64,000 nucleotides of DNA from Eutreptiella sp. 'Long Island Sound 2002' (taxonomy: Eukaryota; Euglenozoa; Euglenophyceae; Eutreptiales; Eutreptiaceae). A program made the translations under genes and the position numbers. Of the stretch, positions 10,501 to 20,409 are shown piece after piece. How positions within the stretch are numbered: position 1 is the stretch's first letter; every line of letters begins with the position of its first letter. The DNA is taken from the NCBI GenBank assembly GCA_964036045.1, contig OZ038390.1, positions 873,001 to 937,000 of the forward strand, written 5' to 3'. The notes below the pieces were generated by a model, which was not told the DNA's origin, searched no databases, and saw only the letters and a program-made list of their open reading frames with translations.

Positions 10501-10832
10501 ACTGCGTCATCGTCCCGGATGGCGAAGCCGTGCTGGAGAAGTTGGGCGAGTCCACGGCGTATGCATTGATCTTGATGGATCTGCAGATGCCTCGTCTGGA
10601 TGGTGTCGAGACCACGAAAGCCGTGCGAGCCGTTCCTAAGTATGACCACATCCCCATCGTTGGCTTCACTGCCAGTTCCATCCAGAGCGAGTTGGATGCA
10701 TGCAAAGCGGCAGGAATGATTGAGGTGCTGTCCAAAGGCCTCCCCAGGGCACAGTTGCAATCATTCGTCTCCAGGTACACACAGCCGGCACCGCAATCAG
10801 ATGCTGTGTCGGAGCCCTGTGCTGCCCATTAA
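7578..10832 (+). CDS. Phytochrome hybrid histidine kinase (PAS-GAF-PHY-HisKA-HATPase-REC), 1084 aa
   Basis: Red/far-red type bilin photoreceptor. Start chosen at the ATG at 7578 (G at -3 and +4); upstream codons are repeat-derived. PAS about 40-145, with Cys46 in CAQENIHKPSAVQGHG, the biliverdin-attachment position of bacterial and fungal phytochromes. GAF about 180-340: FPAQDVP with Asp237, GLLICHH with His320. PHY about 350-535 with a WAGDP...PCSSF tongue. HisKA about 555-620 with His565 in NISHEIRTP. HATPase about 665-790 with N, DTGIGI and GAGLGL boxes. A Ser/Pro-rich linker (790-950) leads to a receiver with phosphoacceptor Asp1001. Odd features: Cys290 replaces the usual pocket His, Glu289 sits at the plant/Cph1 cysteine position, Cys502 replaces the tongue Arg. 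No intron or break. Probably a soluble light-regulated phosphorelay protein. Confidence 0.93.
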   Translation: MVPAHEDAVRWADSVLLPRQYESISTAKREAYRRNSLSLEDQKHACAQENIHKPSAVQGHGYLLVMERATLSVTQVSANVVDLGYAINSLLGTSLIDVIGATAFDDIQTTVDIHESKPTSSFPLEFGVGRHRKTFASSFHVRGTSAFLELEPYVPVTSRCVDAGNVQVRCMSQKLLTVEGSVEGCQLLTQRVQSTTGFDRVLVYMFHPDQHGEVLAETLRPDSGVESLKGLHFPAQDVPEQARAGFVRNVHSHIPHVKHDEVPLVPVDGSHCMEHPDMTLVSLQSAAPECTQYYLNLGIQASFVVSLVVDGHLWGLLICHHMSPKFVPFYERVAAAMVCEVLSLFISVQQRLERARQQESAGRAQRRMVRCLKETHDPQAAFAGETGNVSDLLQCTGACCVIDGVVHRFGVTPTEEEILELVGFALEHSGGVLCSADLPDVYPNAEKFGEHARGCLLQSTSTATNDLKEGSLVCIWFRGSITQNVCWAGDPSSFTPGGMVPCSSFRPFSQTETLSAVPWTESDEHIVSDFVRDISLQLAEIKCQQAEHRLSQMRIKDQFIANISHEIRTPLYAINGMAEECLEAPHLPSDLQEPVELIHASGTSLLSLLNDIIDVKKLEDGKLQLVPQDVNVVQLARFCLKMFSKQLKAKGLLGQLIYTPSLEHTTLSMDKTRLQQLYVNLISNALKFTNTGSITVRLTHSQSPSELTVSVEDTGIGIQDSDLPKLFDKFEQVDTSDQRVFHGAGLGLYIVKQILDLMDGKLGVQSEWQKGCQFWFKVSAPCCCENKTAWASQEPCEETIIKPLASQDMEASRTSTSTALVSRSSTWPTAGGASTSTSSSEPSSPAQRSADPPSRLALKPLPLTKVPSRTGPSPKSALKRMFRAVFPARKSDPCSTPSSPSETPVPRAWTQVSRSPPSNMGMRKKAMQRAAQESPGAPNPFQVRSRGGMRRRILVAEDTPVLQKVTLSKLSPVADCVIVPDGEAVLEKLGESTAYALILMDLQMPRLDGVETTKAVRAVPKYDHIPIVGFTASSIQSELDACKAAGMIEVLSKGLPRAQLQSFVSRYTQPAPQSDAVSEPCAAH

Positions 10833-11904
10833 AGACAGGAGAACCAAATCCCCCCTCCCCCAATTTTGGCCCTAATCTGCACCTCCACCACATCAAAAGT
10901 CAAAAAGGCTAAACCCAACCCCTTAGATGAACTCCACCACACGCCACTGGTGCCCAAGGCACTTGATGTTCTTTTTTTACCATTTTGTCCCCCAGCCGGC
11001 AATAGTGCCGCATGACAGCTTATGAATACACACTCGTTATAACTAATCCCCCCCCCCCCCAGTCAGATGGCCCTGGACTGGGGGCCTCCACCACCCGGGA
11101 CCGCCACACCCCCCTGGGGAAGGTGCTATCTGGATGTGGGCCAGACCAAGTGGAAGAAAAAGTGGTTGCCAGCCACGGTCTCCAGTAGAGCCGCTACCCT
11201 CACGGAGGACTGACCTGACTGGGTGAGTCCCCCCCTTCAAATGCACCTGGGGCAAGCCCTATTCCTTCCACTTGGGGCCAAAATGTTTAGGGGGTGTCGA
11301 CAATCGCCCGCACCAGGCGCCCTCCATGTTCTTTCATGTGTTGTTTGTTTTTTTTGCACCCTCCTTCACAGCCCCATTTCCTCCCCAGATAAAGACACCC
11401 TGATGGGAATGTACATAAACCATTTGCGAGAAAGAAGTGGTGTTTGAACTGCCGCGGAATCAAAAGAGTGACGCAACCGGAAAACAAATTCCACTGCTGC
11501 TGTCCTCATTCTCATGAGGTGTCGGACCCGCTACCACAGTCATTTCTGGCCTCTCGAGTATCAAATCCCATTGATTCGCCAGTCAGCCACAGTGGTCATG
11601 TCTGTCATGTTGCAGCACAACACCCTTCATCTCAGCCCCACGCTCCGAGGGACCCTGAATCTTTTACAGCCACAAGAGTGGTCTAACTAAGCTAACGACA
11701 CGCCCTGCGAGTTTAGGGAGGGAAGTAGAGGGCCAAGTGCCAAAAGGACAGCGTGCGAGCAAGATACAGGGACAGTCCTGCAAGCATGCTGCTCAAAGAC
11801 CAGAAACAATCGGAAACCGGAGGTCTGTACACGCGACACAATTTGTTGTTTTCAGGTTGCGACTACAGTTCGGTCGCACTGAAATTCTATTGCCTTCGGC
11901 AGTG
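10833..11904. other. Downstream flank of the phytochrome gene, no gene seen
   Basis: 3' flank with a C run (11050-11060) and a segment at 11061-11118 (AGTCAGATGG...CCTCCACC...GGACCGCCAC) that recurs near 58582-58635, so it is a dispersed repeat. A longer T run lies near 11350. Small ORFs have no coding character. From about 11883 the conserved leader of the inverted-repeat element begins. Confidence 0.5.
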
Positions 11905-12034
11905 CACCTCGAAGAGAGGTTGACAGTCAGCCATTCAGTCCCTGCGCCAGGCCAGCAGGCAGTCAGACAGAAACAGAAACAGAAAGGTTTTTTTGTCAGT
12001 GGGAGATGCGTCCCTAAGCAGTCGCTGCAGGTCA

Positions 12035-12107
12035 AGCAGTGGCCGAATGGTAAGGCAGCCGGCCAGAGTCTGTATGATCGGCGGTTCGAACCCCGGTCGG
12101 CTGTTTG
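12035..12107 (+). other. tRNA-like segment with Pol III A- and B-box matches
   Basis: TGGCCGAATGGTAAGGC matches an A box and GCGGTTCGAACCC a B box, spaced as in a tRNA. The T stem does not pair cleanly and no anticodon arm forms, so it is not a functional tRNA. It looks like the tRNA-derived head of a SINE-like element. Confidence 0.45.
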
Positions 12108-12129
12108 TGACGCCACCGCCGCCGCTAAA

Positions 12130-12202
12130 AGTCACCAGACCAGGATTCGAACCACCGACCGAAAATCTTGCGTCAGCTGCGTTGCCGTTCGACCGGCGGT
12201 GA
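12130..12202 (-). other. Second tRNA-like segment, opposite orientation
   Basis: On the minus strand GGTCGAACGGCAACGC is A-box-like and GGTGGTTCGAATCCTGG is a good B box. It faces the forward segment at 12035-12107 with about 20 bp between them, giving two convergent internal-promoter-like units inside one inverted-repeat element. Confidence 0.45.
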
Positions 12203-12494
12203 AGTGAAAGCGCTGAGCTTCCCCACTGCTTGAAGCCTGTTTAGCGAAAACTTTTGACCCCCCCCCACCCCACCCCCCCACCCCCCCCCCAAAAAGTGAT
12301 ATCCAGTTTTAGGGGGTAGAGGCCTCAGAATCAAAAAATCCATTGGGGGATGCTCTTATTGGGCAAAATAATGATTTTACAAGGGGTTGGACATCCAATA
12401 TCATGCCTTGGGGTATGCTACGCGAATGACCCCAAAAAAGGGGGGTATACGCCGCTCGCGCCTGCGCTTGATCTAACAACCTCTCTTCGAGGTG

Positions 12495-14644
12495 ATTTCA
12501 GTGTTCCTCTCGCAAGGGACGGGGGTCAAGAAGACAAAAAAGATTTTCCAACAGTCTAATCCCCCCCCCCCCCCACACACCACATTTGCACACTGTATTA
12601 CATCCGCTGTAGTCTTTCTGATAGCCTGACTGTAAGTTACTGTCTGACTAGACGCAGCCAGACATGATATTCCTGTCTTTCTGTCTTCGACATCGTTTGT
12701 GTCATGAGGTTCAACCAGATTTGGCATAAAGAATAAAGATGCACTTCTGCCTTGCTGCAGAGTGCATTACCTCAATTTGCATTTTGCTGCACCTATAATT
12801 TCGAGCCATATCAGGTTCTTCAATACAAATCGTGGTAGCCGCGGCTACATGAATGTGACAGTCTACACCCAAGTCTTGTCCCCTGTGGTGTCCTTCTTGG
12901 GGACACACTTCCCCCGTGTGAAACTACAGGTCCCAAGATGGAGGCTGTACATGGTTCTGGACCCAATGTCCATGCGTGCTCGTGGCTGTGGACCCTCGGA
13001 CACTTGGTGGAACAATCGTTTCGGGTTTTTAAAAAAAAAGGGGGCTCTGGACCCTTTGAGGGGCTGCTGCACATGCCTAGCGCCGGAACACAAAAAAAAA
13101 GAGCCACATTAGCCTCAAAACATCCTGTCCACCCCGTCCAAGGTGCTGAGCAGGAATACACGCTCAGCAGTGCTGAGCAGGAATCCACGCTCAGCGGTGC
13201 CAACAATTCTGCTATTTCCTCGAGCACCGCCTCCTGAGTCAAGTCGCCAGACACCAGGGTATTGAATCAGGGACAGGGGCCCTCTTTCATCACAGGTGCA
13301 ACGACCCAACAGGCCCTGAGGGCTTGATTAAGCCGGGCCAGAGTGCTGTCAGCAATAATGTCGCAAACGCTTTACCAATCCAGTGCTTCTGTACGTTGAG
13401 TCCTGTGAGACAATGGCAAGCCAAAGTCCCGGACAGGCCAAGGGAAGACACTTAGGACTATGAGCAGATGTCTAGGGAGATCTCCCGGGCATGCGCACAA
13501 CTCTTAAAACACATTATAATTTCGTGCCAGCGCCCTGGAGCATATGCGGTAAGTGCATTCGCATTTTCCCGCGCTTTTGCGTCGCACGTTCATCAAACAT
13601 GCAGACATGCTGAACAGCGCCGGTCGTGCACACGCATCTGTATCCCATAGCGGGTACGGCCCGAAAAAAATATCGCGGCACCAAATCTCAACAAGCCACA
13701 CAACATTGAGAAAACATTTTGATTTTCCTCTTTTTCCCTCCCCAACACCATGCAACCATTTTTTTTACCACGGAATCGGGTTTTTCATGGTTCTGGTGGA
13801 TGCAGGACAGCTATTCAGGTGTGCAGGACAACAGTTCATTTGTGTTGTATGGTTTGCAGTATTTGGAAGCTCACATTTGCTTTTGTACCACCTCTTCCAT
13901 TCCTTCTTATGTACCATAGATGTTCCCATGTACACTGCCGGTGAGTTCATGCACGCCAATTCCTGCATTTTCTATGCATTTTTGGCAAGTGGGTGACGGA
14001 AAAGGATTTGATTCTGCGAATGCCATCTACATCACTTGCATCCCACATCTAAGCCCGATGGCACTGGTTGTGCTTTATCCGCCCATCGACATATGATTTA
14101 TGTCCATGAATTCATAGAAAAGGGGAAGGACGCCACAGGAGGGCCAACCTCCCGTGACCCTGCTTGTGTTCTCCCTTCCATCTTAGTCCTCTCTCGTGTG
14201 TGACCGACCACTCCACAGCAGTGTGCTCTACCCCCAAGTGAATGCAACCCCCCCCCCCCCCGAGCATTTCATACACTATCAGAGTGGGAGGGGGATGACA
14301 TTCAGGCACGATTGGTCATTCAGGCACAATTGGTCACCATTCGCAACCTGCCTCCCGAGTCGGCAAACCTGGCGGCCAACGAGTCCGCGAGCGAGTCGGT
14401 GACATGTTTTACCCGACTTGGAGAGTAGGATCAAAATTTTGGAGGTTGGCACAAAATAAGGCCTATTATGCAGTGTTAGGTGTGCAGGTATCATTCCATC
14501 AACCCCCCCCCCCCAAATCGGCGGCCGAACTCGGCCGACTTCGCCGATTTGTTCTGCCAATTTGTTGGGTTTCTGGATTTCGCCCATTTGTTCTCCTGAT
14601 TTGCGGGGTTTCTGTGAATTTGCCGATTAGTTTTGCCGACACGG
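12495..14644. other. Gene-poor stretch, simple repeats only
   Basis: I see no supported gene. It holds C runs (12559, 14250, 14505), A runs (13030, 13093), and two tandem 29-bp units at 13144-13199, each with GCTGAGC and GCTCAGC arms (small hairpins). The short ORFs here are not conserved-looking. Confidence 0.5.
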
Positions 14645-14786
14645 AGTCAGTGGAAGCCTGTGTGCATTCATCTTCTTCCGGCAAGCTTTGTTTGTGCATT
14701 GAAACCATTTGTCTCCTCAGGACAAGTGACAAAAGTGCAAAAAACAATGGGTCCTGGAATTGAACCGATTTGTGGGATTTCTGTGA
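14645..14786. repeat. Outer direct repeat A (left) around the hAT-like remnant
   Basis: About 140 bp (GGAAGCCTGTGTGCATTCATC to GGGATTTCTGTGA) repeats in the same orientation at 16411-16561. A minus-strand B-box-like word (GGTTCAATTCC) lies inside each copy. Confidence 0.75.
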
Positions 14787-15005
14787 GCCTCTGGGATTCT
14801 AGGTCACCTGACTGGAGGGGTGACTCCAAGATGTGTTCATTTACTTTGGAACACTGGATAATACCTTTTCTTTCTATATTGGTTATTCAGATTGGCACCA
14901 TGAAGTGTTTTTATTGCCCACAAAAAGACGCGTCTGTGGTCCTCTGGGATTCATTGTCCCCCGATGATCAAATTTTTCTGCGGGACAAGTACCCTGATGC
15001 TGGTC

Positions 15006-15088
15006 AGTGGGGCAGTTTGTGACTTGTATGTTCGCTCTGCACGCCCCAGTGCGTTCTTCAGCTGCCATTCTTCAAGCACCTCATCAAG
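15006..15088. repeat. Inner direct repeat B (left) around the hAT-like remnant
   Basis: About 80 bp (GGCAGTTTGTGACTTGT through TTCAAGCACCTCATC) repeats in the same orientation at 16085-16165. With the outer repeats this gives the order A-B-pseudogene-B-A. Confidence 0.75.
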
Positions 15089-15326
15089 CATGTGCAGCCG
15101 CAGCATGCCGCGGCACCCGTTTTTTGCAGCTGCACATGGGGGTTTTGAAGAATGCCGCAGCATGCCGCAGCATCCTTTTTTTTTTCAGTTCATGTGTCTG
15201 TCTGCCTTGTCTGCCTGCTCCTGCTCTGTTTGCACGGGAGACATTCTGCCTGTCCCATGTCTCCCCAGTTTGTTTTTATTTGTCTTGTCATGAGTCAGTC
15301 AGGCTGAATTCCACAGGCTTGTCCAA

Positions 15327-16100
15327 TTGTTGTTTGCGCGGTCCCCATTTTGGCGCACCAAATGGTATCCTTATCAGAAGGCAGCTTTTAAAAAATGGAA
15401 GGACGTTCATGAGCAGTTGCCTGATGAACTGAAGCAACGACACGAAAAAGAGAGGCCATCCCCTGTTAAGAGTGTTGTGCGCCCAACGGACACCAGGTGG
15501 GCCTCCCAGTTTGATGCATATAAATATTGGCGGGGGCGCATTTCAGGTTTTAAAAAGTTTCTGAGTGATCCCCCACCAACTGCTCAGGCACTGCTTGCAT
15601 TATTGACTGATGCAGTCCGTTTAACAGCACTCAGAGTGTAGATTGCATTCACCTGTGAATCCATGCAGCCAATATATGACCTAATTCTGAGTTTTCAAAA
15701 GCAGACAGGTGGCCCAGCCGATCCTTTGGGTGCACTAAATGACATTAAGAGCGCACAGGCTGAGGTCATTCGTGGGAAGTTTCCCCCTGGCGTGCAGAAA
15801 TTGCTCAGTGCATGTCCAGCTCCACAGGCTGCTACTCAGAGCAAGGTTTTGCAACAGGCAGCCACAGTGATGTCCAGCAAGGTGGATAATCTGCATGCAA
15901 AGACTATCAAAGGGCGAGGCAAGACTCAGGCGGCAGTTAATTGTTTCAACCCAGAACTACTGCAGACCAAAGAAATGATGTCTTATTCTGAGTTGTGTAA
16001 ACACATACCCAATGTGCCACAATCTGAGTGGGTGCGGTATATTGCTCTGCCAGCCCCGAGCCCTCTGCCGGATTCAGGGGACTCAGGGGGCAGTTTGTGA
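15327..16100 (+). pseudogene. hAT-like transposase remnant with an in-frame stop
   Basis: One frame runs through 15327-16100, broken only by a TAG at 15639-15641. It contains PTDTRWASQFDAYKYW, which resembles the conserved (T)RWxS block of hAT transposases, followed after the stop by MQPIYDLILSFQKQTGG, like the hAT segment preceding the dimerisation region. Catalytic Asp/Glu residues and the C-terminal hATC block are not visible, so this is an internal fragment. A related RNase H-like transposase cannot be excluded. Confidence 0.45.
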
Positions 16101-16165
16101 CTTGTGTGTTCGCTCTGCACGCCCCAGTGCGTTCTTCAGCCGCCATTCTTCAAGCACCTCATCGT
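16085..16165. repeat. Inner direct repeat B (right)
   Basis: Second copy of the repeat at 15006-15088, overlapping the end of the hAT-like frame. Confidence 0.75.
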
Positions 16166-16410
16166 CAGCCCCCCAATCAGTGGATTCTGGGCTGCAGGTG
16201 CCTTCGGCTCCTCTAGTTGTGTCTGGTGCGGCCACATCTTTGGCCACAGAGTCAGTGGAATCTGGGGTTGTGGAGCCTTCAGCGTCTGTTGCAGAGTCTT
16301 CTACTGCTGCCACGGGGCCTGCCACAAGGCCCCATCAGATTGACTACTGCAGGACAGCTCTGGTCGCAGATCAGAGCCACAGGGTCTGCTGCACACCCAC
16401 CCAGCACACA

Positions 16411-16561
16411 GTCAGATGGGAATGGGAAGCCTGTGTGCAGTCATCTTCTTCCGGCAAGCTTTGTTTGTGCAGTGAAAACCATTTCTCTCCTCAGGACAAG
16501 TGACAAAAAGTGCAAAAAACAATGGGTCCTGGAATTGAACCGATGTGTGGGATTTCTGTGA
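16411..16561. repeat. Outer direct repeat A (right)
   Basis: Second copy of the repeat at 14645-14786, differing by scattered substitutions and one-base indels in A runs. Confidence 0.75.
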
Positions 16562-16766
16562 TTTGGCCGTGGTGTATCACAGGAAGAAGGGTTTCACGTC
16601 TCAGCCAGTTGAACAGTAGATCATCCCATGCACGTTGGAAGGCACGCTACAGCCCAGTCAGCTGAGATTCACTCCTTTGGTGTTTATTTGTCAACGTGGT
16701 GAACTGTGGGAAAAGTGTGAGAACGTCAGGATATGGCGCAAGACTGAACGCACCACAGACTGGGGT

Positions 16767-17010
16767 AATCTTTTTTTTTAGATGCTCTAAAATTTAAGAA
16801 AAGTGCTAAAATTTAAGTCAAAACAGCTAAAAAATGAGCAAAAACAGCTAAAAAATGAGCAAAAACATCTAAAAAAAAAAAGATTTCGCATCTAAAAAAA
16901 AAAGATTCCCTACTAAAAAATAAGATTCCAACAAAGCCCAAAATCTAAAAAAAAAAGTCATTCGCATGTTTAAAAACGTCAAAAAAGCAGAATCTTTTTT
17001 TTAGATGGCC
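16767..17010. repeat. A/T-run repeat array (CTAAAAAAAAAAGATTTCGCAT type)
   Basis: Repeated words such as GATTTCGCATCTAAAAAAAA, AACAGCTAAAAAATGAGCAA and GTGCTAAAATTTAAG. The same vocabulary, mostly in reverse orientation, reappears at 20410-20577. The two arrays frame the Mutator-like ORFs. Confidence 0.7.
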
Positions 17011-17555
17011 AGGTAAAACGTGAGATTTTGGTAGAACTAAGAGAACACAAAGCCAGGGGTGGGGAGGAGAGGCAGAAATGCAGTTCCTAGGGGCACCCCA
17101 CTAGACGAATCATCCACATTCCTGAGGCAAACCCTGCAAAACAAAGCACAAAGCAAAGAACAGTAAAGAATGCCAACAAGACCGGAGCAGATGGCTGAGC
17201 ACTTGCAGAATGTGCTTTTGCAGTACACACTACATTACGTGAAGATGATGTAACCCACTTGATGGCGTCGGGACATGCCACTGTGCAAATGATGCACAAG
17301 ACGCCTTCCTTGTGGAGAAGGGCTAAAATGCCATGAATCTTTGGAAATGCCAAACAAATACAGAACCAGCATCCCTCCCTGTGTCCACCTTGGTCCGTCC
17401 ATGTTGACCGCCATCTGAAGTTATTTGAAACGAGCAAAACTTGACCATGAAATTATGGGCAAAATTGTGCACCCACTGAGTAGTGCTTGAAAACAACCTC
17501 TACGAGGCAATGCCACTGGGCTTTGCGCACCGAATAATGCCTCTAAACAGAGTTT

Positions 17556-17965
17556 GAGCAAGGAATCTGAACGTTGGGATTGACTGGGCAGACAGCAAAA
17601 GCTGCAAAAAATGAGCATATAATGCAAGAACGGATGTATTGAATGGAGGGTTCTCAGGAGTTGATCACTATGGCTGGCAGACACTGCAACACAGGCACGT
17701 GGGTGGCACAATGCACTGCAGAAGAAATGCGGAAAAAAAAATTTGTGAAAAAACCTCCCTGTGAACAAAATCTGAGCAAGGAATCTGGAACTTTGGACTG
17801 ACTGGAGACTGCCAAAGCTCCAGATAATGAGCATACAATGCAGGAACGGATGTGTTGGGATGCAAATGTCCCAGGAGTTGATGACGATGGCTGTCAGACA
17901 CTGCAGTAATGTACAGGAAGGTGGGTGGCACTTTGCATTGCAGAAGAAATGAGCAGAAAAAACCT
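17556..17965. repeat. Tandem duplication, period about 218 bp
   Basis: GAGCAAGGAATCTG...AATGCA(A/G)GAACGGATGT appears at 17556 and again at 17774, followed in both copies by GTGGGTGGCAC and GCAGAAGAAATG. Divergence is about 15 percent by eye. No ORF of interest. Confidence 0.65.
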
Positions 17966-18099
17966 GGCTGGATCACTTTGCAGGCGAAAAGCGGTCCCCA
18001 CTCAGCAACCACGACACACTGCTTGTGTGGACAGGCAAGCAGTGGGGATCACTGTCATTCTTCTTCCATGTACTGACCACACACCCGCAGAAAGACACG

Positions 18100-18477
18100 C
18101 TACTCTCTGGAAAACTTCTGGCCCGTCCATTTCTCAAAGGCCTCTGCGCGTGCCTGGTTCGCAGGTGAAAGGCGGATCTCAGCAGACTTGCGCCTGTCAT
18201 GTACAATGACCTTCCAGAAATCATCACATTTCTGTTGGTAGTGGCACAGGTTACCAGTGTACCCCACGGGCACCTCGAAACGTTTCTTGTTGATGTACAA
18301 GGCTTCACGACTTTGCGATGTCCTTGGCTGGGTATTCACCTGTGCAGCTGAGCGCAGGGACGTTTTTGGGCTTGTAGCTTGGTAGTCGGAGTCTGGATAC
18401 ACAGGGGCCTCTGATGCACTATCAGAACTTGGAATGCTATGAAAAGCAGCCCATGCAGCTGCCTCAGTAAGAAACAC
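18100..18477 (-). CDS. Uncharacterised ORF next to the Mutator-like transposase
   Basis: A 125-codon minus-strand frame immediately downstream of the transposase fragment. It has a Ser-rich first half and an ordered basic second half (REALYINKKRFEVPVGYTG, then FWKVIVHDRRKSAEIRL). I do not recognise it. It may be the C-terminal part of the element's protein after another frame break. Confidence 0.3.
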   Translation of the reverse strand: MFLTEAAAWAAFHSIPSSDSASEAPVYPDSDYQATSPKTSLRSAAQVNTQPRTSQSREALYINKKRFEVPVGYTGNLCHYQQKCDDFWKVIVHDRRKSAEIRLSPANQARAEAFEKWTGQKFSRE

Positions 18478-18479
18478 AT

Positions 18480-19633
18480 CTACAATGGAATGAGAACTGG
18501 GTTTCTTATCAGTCTGCTACTTGACTGTGCACTCTGAGCCCTCCACCGCGACACCTTACCCCAATGCAAATAACCCTTGTCCCCTGTACGCAAGTGGTGA
18601 GTGAACACTGCACACACTTTGTCGCCCTTTAGGGCTTTGCGATGCAAATCCTTAGGCACTGACTTGACTGATGGACCGTGCAACGGAGAGGATGATGTTG
18701 CTACGCAAACAGCGATGGGCAACAAATGGTGTGTGACGTCACATGTGCCCAGGACTTGCATGGTGAAGGCCTCTACCGTGATGGAGAACTGCCCGTCGAT
18801 GAACAAGAAATCCTCCCCACGGCCCCTGCGGGCGTTTCGAATCAGGTTCGGCGTTGACAAGCAAGTCAGGAGGGGGATCTATCATCTGCAATGGATTCCT
18901 TGAAGCAATACGGCAAATCGTCATCAATTCGCTCCTCTTCCAGCTCGTTGATCCATTTCTCAAGCTCTGCCTTGGTACTAGGGGGCGGGGGGTCCCACCG
19001 TGCATTCCAATTGGCGATCCACTTTGCCGACATTTTGCCTACCATAGGGTCACGAGGGAATGCTTCCCGCATCAAAGCTGGAGCCCGTTGTGGACTATTG
19101 CCTTGCAAAAGATCTTTGAGCTTCAGGGTCATGGGCAACGGCAAATGGAGAGACGTACCCTCCAAGTATGACGAATTCGTCCCATGCTCACAAAGGCCGA
19201 GTTGTTTGATGGTCCACCGCTCAGCCACCTGGTCATGTCGCACGTACCGCTTGGTGTCACAACCCTCACAAGAACATGCGTACACGTTTTGCCGACCAAG
19301 AATGGACACAAAACGCCCATCCACTGTGCCAGCGGCATCCTTGGCTAGCTTGCGAGTTGCGAAGACTTGTCGGTGCAAAGGTGCAAACTCTACATCTGGG
19401 TCTTCAACGGTGGCCTCGGTGTATTTGTTGTTTGCCGAACCGGCAGTGGAACCGTTGTCTAGCGAACCGGAAGGGGCTTGACCAGGGCCTTGACCAGTGG
19501 CAGGGCTGAGGGGGACAGTGGGGGGACGCGGTGGGTCTTCAGCTGATACACTAAGTGTCGGTTCTGCGGGCAGGGCACCTTTCAGGATGATGTGGAAACA
19601 TGTTGTGCAAATAGTTGGGCACCGCGGGTACAT
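18480..19633 (-). pseudogene. Mutator-like (MULE) transposase remnant with a frame break
   Basis: Two minus-strand frames form one degraded protein. The first (19633-18866) carries a zinc-finger-like segment, VYACSCEGC...AERWTIKQLGLCEHG, similar to the WRKY/GCM1-type or FLYWCH finger of MULE proteins. After a shift near 18860 the second frame (18860-18480) contains FLFIDGQFSITVEAFTMQVL...HHLLPIAVCV, matching the start of the MULE DDE domain (first catalytic Asp in IDGQF, then the LPIA strand). Later catalytic residues are missing. A/T-run arrays lie on both sides, but no long terminal inverted repeat was found. Confidence 0.45.
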
Positions 19634-19887
19634 TGCAACAGCAGCACGCTAGAGAGCGTCGCTCAGCTCGGCCACTGACACAGTTGCATCTGCCCGACAA
19701 ACACATTTGTTAGGCATGGGTTGTAAACACTGGAGTGAAAGGAGGGCAATCAGTGCAGCAAATTGTCAAGCATGGGTGTGAAAGGCAAGAAGGAAAGGGG
19801 GGCAGGGGGGTAGGAGTGAGACATTTGTTCCAGCTACCAGCATGTAGTCCCTTCCTCGATCTTGAGACGTCGGTTCCGCTGAGGATT

Positions 19888-20165
19888 GAAATTGTGCCCC
19901 TGGGCTCTGGCCAACATGGTTGGCTGCCCTACTTCACAAAATCCAGGCATTACCTATGATCCGTTCAAATGACCCCTCTGCATACGTCCCCCAGCGAAGG
20001 GAAACCCCTGTTCTCTGAGCAAGTGAAATTGTGCACATGGGCTCTGGCCACGGTGGCTGAGTACCCTACTTTACAACATTCAGACATTACCTGTGATCCT
20101 CTCCGATGAACTCTCTGCATAGGCCCCCCAGCTCCAAAGGGACACCCCTGTTGTGAAACACAAGT
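19888..20165. repeat. Tandem duplication, period about 137 bp
   Basis: GAAATTGTGC(C/A)C(C/A)TGGGCTCTGGCCA starts at 19888 and 20025. Both copies continue with a CCCTACTT...ACATTACCTRTGATCC block and AAAGGGA(A/C)ACCCCTG. No gene. Confidence 0.6.
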
Positions 20166-20409
20166 TCGGCGTAATGCACCCAAAACCTTCCACATTCATG
20201 ACATCCCTGCATAGGGTACCTCCTCACCGCATGTAGCAGGCAACAAGGAAAGAGGGCCACTGGGTGCATATTGGGTCAGTCCCGAAACCCAAGTTCCCCT
20301 ACTGTATGAAGTTGTGAACATGGGCAGGGGTTGGCTTGATGCAGTAGCACTCCTTGTAACCCCCCCCCCCCCGTGCAACTTTTTGAGACATAAATGATGA
20401 CCATGTAAA

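Larger units (their letters stand above)
11905..12494. mobile_element. Non-autonomous inverted-repeat element (copy A) with tRNA-like boxes
   Basis: Bounded by an 18-bp inverted repeat: CACCTCGAAGAGAGGTTG at 11905-11922 and its exact reverse complement at 12477-12494. No transposase frame inside. It carries two tRNA-like segments facing each other (12035-12107 forward, 12130-12202 reverse), a C/A-rich run (12258-12290), and a conserved tail with ATCCAGTTTTAGGGGGTAGA and GGGGTTGGACATCCAATATC. A second full copy lies at 50389-51004, partial copies at about 53650-54030 and 56985-57235. It resembles a MITE or a composite SINE. The true ends may extend outward, because the leader ATTCTATTGCCTTCGGCA is also shared. 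Confidence 0.65.

Noticed and set aside
12035-12202. Functional tRNA genes
   Set aside because: A and B boxes match, but T stem, acceptor stem and anticodon arm do not form; the same applies to 50532-50702, 62443-62851 and 23796-23880.
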